From positions 39,587,787 through 39,651,786 of the forward strand of contig CM060064.1 of the NCBI GenBank assembly GCA_030533445.1: a DNA stretch of 64,000 nt. The letters are read 5' to 3'. The notes under the pieces are model-generated. The model worked only from the letters and a program-made list of their open reading frames with translations, searched no databases and was not told where the DNA came from. A program made the position numbers and the translations under genes. Position 1 is the first letter of the stretch; every line of letters begins with the position of its first letter. Of the stretch, positions 59,241 through 64,000 are shown piece after piece. The DNA is from Cyprinodon diabolis. Taxonomy: Eukaryota > Chordata > Actinopteri > Cyprinodontiformes > Cyprinodontidae.

Positions 59241-61697
59241 AATTATGTAGATATTGGTATCCAGCCACAACATCCCCATTTAATTTCCTTGAATTCTGAT
59301 GAACCTCTGATGTAAATATGCTAACCGTTGTATGCTGCCCTTTTCAGCTTGTCCCATCAATAGTTTCTAGTACAGAGTTCAGGGCTTATATTAAACAATT
59401 TTTCACATACCAAGCCATAATACCTTCTTTTTAGAAAAGGGTAATGTATTTTTATGTCATACAGAATCTTTATATTTCTTTCTTTTCTTGTATTTTTTTC
59501 TTTCACTTTATGTAATTTATGGGGTACAGAGGTTACCCATATAGCATCTGCTTTTTCAAGCCCGTTTTAATATGTTTAATTTCATTTAAATTTAATTTGT
59601 TTTGTTGAAGATAAATGGCCATAATAAAGTTGAGGCACACATACGTATGTTTGGTGGCTTAAAAAATAGAAAATGACTAGGTTTTTGGTATTCTTTATGT
59701 TGAACTCATTGTATAAATCATTTAACAAAACAATAAATAATAATAATAATAATTGAGGCTTTGAAGTTACTGCCTGTAATCAGCAGATGACATCTTGGGT
59801 CTTCATCAACACCTGCTACTGTGAAAAGATTTGTTTTATTTTAATTACAAAACCTCTGAGGAAAACACAAGCCTGAATTGGCACCATCTGTTCTGTTAAC
59901 TGGAACAGTATGTTTCAGTGGTATAGGAGAATAAACTCACGTCAAAACCAAAGTTTAGTTAAAGGCATCAGATGCTACATAAATATAGAGATATATTTCC
60001 AATGTAATTTTTTTTTTATTTTTTTTTTAAGTTGGATCCAATTTTAAACATCTTTATGGTATATTCCTTGTTTAAATATTCAAACAGTAAAATTTCTCCA
60101 CATGTTCCACCCAAAGCATTACCAGCTGTTTCTACAACACATCTAAGAGCTTAAAGTCTCACTTAGGAGCCAAATCAACATTCCATGGGAACTGTGGAGA
60201 CAAGAAGGAGCTTTTGAAATGCAAAATGTCTTATTCCCAGTTAGAAACAGACAAGTCAAATACTAACTTTGCTGATCCGCTGTTAATCCATGCATTACTG
60301 GGGAATCACTGACTTCAATCTTTACAATGATGAATATTAAACAGAAGACCAACATAATACCAGTTCTTGATGTGATGAAGAAATAAAACATCCCTGTACT
60401 CTGGTTCTCTCTAAGTCCATTTGTAGTTCACTCTCTCCTTTGAGCCGAATCTCCTTTTGCACAAAACTGACAGCATTGCAAAGGAATCCCTCGTGAGCGT
60501 GGCTTAAAGTCTGCAGAGGTATAAATGGCTCGCCATCACTTACCATTTATATTCTGTTTGTGTGTGAACTAAGTTTTTCCTTTTTAAGTCCCTTCACAGC
60601 TACAACTCCTCAATTTGAAATAAAATACAGAACTTTGTTGTAGTTTAAGCTAGCCCTGTGTTTGATTTAGGAACAGCAGTCAATTCGCTGTTGGAACTCT
60701 TCTAAAAATAATTGTTTTGATCACTTTAACTTACTAAACACAGAAAGAATCATGGCTGCACTGAGCACTTTTGAAGTGATGCTAAAATCAATAGTTTATT
60801 GTTGATGAAACAATGCTGCGTTCAAACACAGGATAGAAAAAAAGCCATCATATAAAAAAGAACTGGTTTAAGGTTTGAGCATGAGGACAAAATAAAGTGG
60901 AGAATATCGGAGTAGGAAAAGATTACAAGGACAAGGAGGAAACAGGGAAAAGAATGGAGTAAATAAAGACAAAGGAAAAAGTAAGAAGAGAGTGATAACA
61001 GAGGTTTACATTCAGCGCCAAAATGACAGACCTGTCTGATCTGAACAACGTAGAAGAGACATAAGGAAAAAACTGCTGCCATAATGTCCATTTTTATAGA
61101 AAATAAAAAGGGAATATTCTATTGGGTAGTTGCTTCTTTAAATGCAAGTGTTTGTCTTTCAGATTGTTTTTTTACCAGCATAGTACCTCTAAAAAATGTG
61201 TTTCTTTGTTACTTTATCAAAACTATTAAACCACCTGAGAACAAAAGACCAGCTGAGCGTTTAAATTTAAAGATTTCAAAGTATAATCCTTTTAATATAA
61301 GTTTTAAAATTATGTAGGGTTTTTTTTCCTTCAGAATTTTTTTTCTTAGCTAAAAAATATTAAAACTCTTGCTTTAGATTATTGAAATTTAGGAATACAA
61401 GATCTAATGATGATCAGACATAATGCAATTTCATGTTACAGTAAAGTGAAGTCCTTCCCATGAAAGGTTATGCCGCTTCAGTTAGTATGGTAAAGTTCAC
61501 TAGAAACATGGCTTCTAAACTATAAAAATAATTTTTAATCAGCATTTTTAAAATCTTTTCTTTTTATCAAATACATTTCAATGTGTTCTTTGCAACTCGT
61601 GTCTAAGAGTACTGTAATGCCTCTAATGCAGAAGTAAGGGTTAAATTGTAGACATGAACTAAGTAAGACCTCACAAAGCATAGCTTAAGTAGTTATG

Positions 61698-61736
61698 AAA
61701 ATTCTCCCAAAACATGCATAGTTTTGGGAGAATTTT
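61698..61736. repeat. Perfect hairpin, 16-bp stem
   Basis: AAAATTCTCCCAAAAC, loop ATGCATA, and the exact complement. Confidence 0.85.
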
Positions 61737-62647
61737 GTGATGCTTTTGTGATAAACGTTGTTAGCTTGAAACTAAAGTTGAATGAAAACCAAAACCAAAG
61801 GGAGACAAGTGTGGGGAAAAAATAGAAACTGCTTAAATAGAAGATGAATTAATAAAACAATTCATATACAGTAGAATGCCTACAGAGAAAAGTGAGAAAC
61901 AGCAAACTGAGATATGAGAGTTATGAGTGATCAGTCTTAGAGGCAAATAGAGTTGGCTAAGAGAAAACTACAGGAGAAAAAACAAAACAAATGAGGCACC
62001 TGCCGTGCTGGAAGCAAAGAGAGAGGGAGGATAAAAAGGAGCAGAGACGATCGAAAAAGGAAACTGTGGTGCTGGGAGGGACGGGGCAGGCTTCATATTC
62101 AGTCTAGCTAAAATTACCTACCTGTAATCTGGAAGGTGATGGAGAGGAGAGGGGGGACACTAGGCTTCTGCTGTCTTTGGGTCTGACCCGCTGTAATTAC
62201 AGGGGAAATAGCTCTATTAGCTACGCACACAGAGACAGAGACACCATCCAACATGCACACAAAGAGACGGGAAAGAGCAAAGCAGAGACAGGCAGAGAGC
62301 AACAGCAGGAGAGGCCATGGAGAGTCAGGCCTCATGACCCCAAAGTGTTTATGACTAAACACAGATCAAATGGTCTCATTCATGGAGGGTTTTTGTCGTT
62401 AGATTTTTATTTGTTTTCATTATTCTGACATAATTTTTTTGTTTTTTTTTTTGTTTTTGATAGAGCAGAAAGTTGACCAATACCTTTTAAAACACCTTTC
62501 TAAAACAATAATATACCTACCTGATCAACTATAAAAATATAAGACAATTGCACTAAAGTTTGGGGAAAAGATACCCTTGATAGTCTTGATAGTCTGTCGT
62601 TTTATCATTTATAGTGGCTAGGTTTCAATGCAATGGCAATTTTCACC

Positions 62648-62810
62648 AATCAATCTTTAAAACTATCCATCCATCCATTATCTGACACGCTTCTCCCAAT
62701 TGGGGTCGCGAGGGGTGCTGGTGCCTATCTCCAGCAGTCAATGGGCGAGAGGCGGGGTACACCCTGGACAGGCCGCCAGTCCATCACAGGGCAACACAGT
62801 AAAAACATTT
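62648..62810 (+). repeat. Common fish interspersed repeat fragment
   Basis: It contains tccatccatccattatctg, ttggggtcgcgaggggtgct, ggtgcctatctccagcagtc and gccagtccatcacagggc, motifs seen widely in teleost genomes. Class not assigned. The 96-codon frame over it (62633-62923) is incidental. Confidence 0.7.
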
Positions 62811-64000
62811 GTGGGTGTTTGTCTCAGGATCTAAAGAGTTCTAAAGGGTTGCCAAAAATGGAGGAGATGACTGACAAAGCTGAAGGTAAAATTCTAACAT
62901 TTTTAGTTAACAGTTTACTTTAACTTTTCAACAAATGTTGGGTTATTTTTCCCCAAACTAGGGTGCTTTGCAGTCTTTGGCTGTGCCTATGGGTGCTGTA
63001 CTTGACTATGTTGTTCTGAGCTTTAAATTTTAAACATATTTGGCAGATAAAGTGTCTGATTTACTTAAACCAAAGCCTTGAAAGTCCTTGGACTCCGAAG
63101 TGTTCAAAAGTATGCAAGGCATAAGGAACAGGTTTTGATGCTCTGTAAGGGTTGGTTGGTTACCACAGCAACAGAAGCGCAGTGCATGATGAGCATCTGC
63201 AGAGATGACATATTTTCCCATTAATTTTTTTTTTTATAGCCCACATTTGAATTATTAATATGGCTCTTGCATGTATTAGTGTGCAGATTTCCAGCAGTGA
63301 AATGAATTTTCCTTCGTTTGATTTAAAGACATCTTTGTTTGTATACATTAAATTAATATCAAAAGGGATCATATTTAAACCAGACAGAGCTCATGTGAAA
63401 TTAATATGACTCACTGGTGAGTTACAGTCTTGCAATTTTAATAAATTGTTATAAAATTCTTTCCAATAGAGTAGCACTCATGCCCAAACTAAGCAATGCT
63501 TTTGATTATTTCCAGGTAAAGCTTATCATATAAATTACTTTGAAGACTAAATAAATACCTGTAATGCTTGAAGTGACACTTTACACATAGAACTCATGCT
63601 TTAGACAATAAATTAGTTTCAATGCAAATACAAATGCAAACTTTTTGCAGAAATAAGTTCATTGAGAAAAAATAGATTAATAATTGGGTTGTAGTTAAAT
63701 TGTTTACTAAACAAAAAATAATAACCTTATTTTTTTTTGGTTTGAATATGAGAAATGCAACACCAAGAAGTAGACATTTCCAAGCTCTGTCAATCTGAGC
63801 TACAACAATCTGGACATTCCTGAGCTCCATTTAATCTGACATAAACCTACTATTCCTCCCTTCATGGCGATGTTGGTAATCATAACCAGAAGTAAATATT
63901 TTTACATTTTGGACCTTTCAAAATTACTAAAACCATAATTTATTCATTATATTAATTTATAGCTAAATTAATACTGTTAATATAATCAAGGCATTCTGTG

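Larger units (their letters stand above)
55851..64000 (-). other. Presumed thsd7a intron upstream of exon A
   Basis: The exon expected upstream was not seen. Contents: a G-run motif on the sense strand (56058-56083), a possible LINE tail (about 57560-57870, weak), a LINE 3' fragment (58725-59240), a possible further LINE tail (about 59345-59755, weak), a hairpin (61698-61736), a purine-rich patch with a candidate exon-like frame (62122-62335), and a short repeat (62648-62810). The rest is AT-rich with no recognised element. Confidence 0.6.

Noticed and set aside
59345..59755. Possible second LINE tail after the fragment at 58725-59240
   Set aside because: Only a weak SIVSSTEFRAYIKQFF-like match and an AATA-rich end; not enough to support a feature.

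Overview
The window is vertebrate, almost certainly teleost fish, genomic DNA. It is AT-rich and dominated by introns and transposable elements. The only recognisable host gene is on the minus strand: nine consecutive coding exons (55850 down to 13924, 1,608 nt, 536 codons) of a thrombospondin type-1 repeat membrane protein. Its peptide agrees closely with what I know of vertebrate THSD7A. All eight internal junctions have AG acceptors and GT donors and preserve the reading frame (phases 1,1,1,2,1,2,1,1). I cannot tell from the window which teleost paralogue it is. Neither the first nor the last exon is here, and I found no further exon by eye in 1-13923 or 55851-64000, so both flanks are probably long introns.

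The teleost origin is argued by the repeats. They include an L2/Rex1-type LINE with its typical 3' end (2155-5970), a full Tc1-like element (41387-42998), several hAT-like elements with 8-bp target duplications, a Harbinger-like and a piggyBac-like MITE, a tRNA-headed SINE-like repeat, and several other interspersed families common in fish.

Layout. 1-13923: presumed thsd7a intron with two hAT-like elements (1064-2058; 9837-10669, the latter retaining a BED-finger start), one decayed LINE of about 3.8 kb, one LINE fragment and one short repeat. 13924-20151: a cluster of five exons. 20152-35629: a 15.5-kb intron full of repeat relics. 35630-35870 and 40811-41005: two exons. 41006-53904: a 12.9-kb intron with the intact Tc1 element, an L1-like relic, another LINE fragment and a MITE. 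53905-54108 and 55695-55850: two exons. 55851-64000: presumed upstream intron.

There is no operon-like gene cooperation. The gene is a single-pass endothelial/neural adhesion-type protein in other vertebrates, and these exons encode part of its extracellular TSP1 array. The most notable items are the Tc1 element (uninterrupted DD34E transposase and perfectly identical 202-bp inverted repeats), a MITE abutting a thsd7a splice acceptor, and a speculative alternative signal-peptide exon near 62.1-62.3 kb. I saw no convincing new biological system, rRNA, CRISPR array or functional tRNA.
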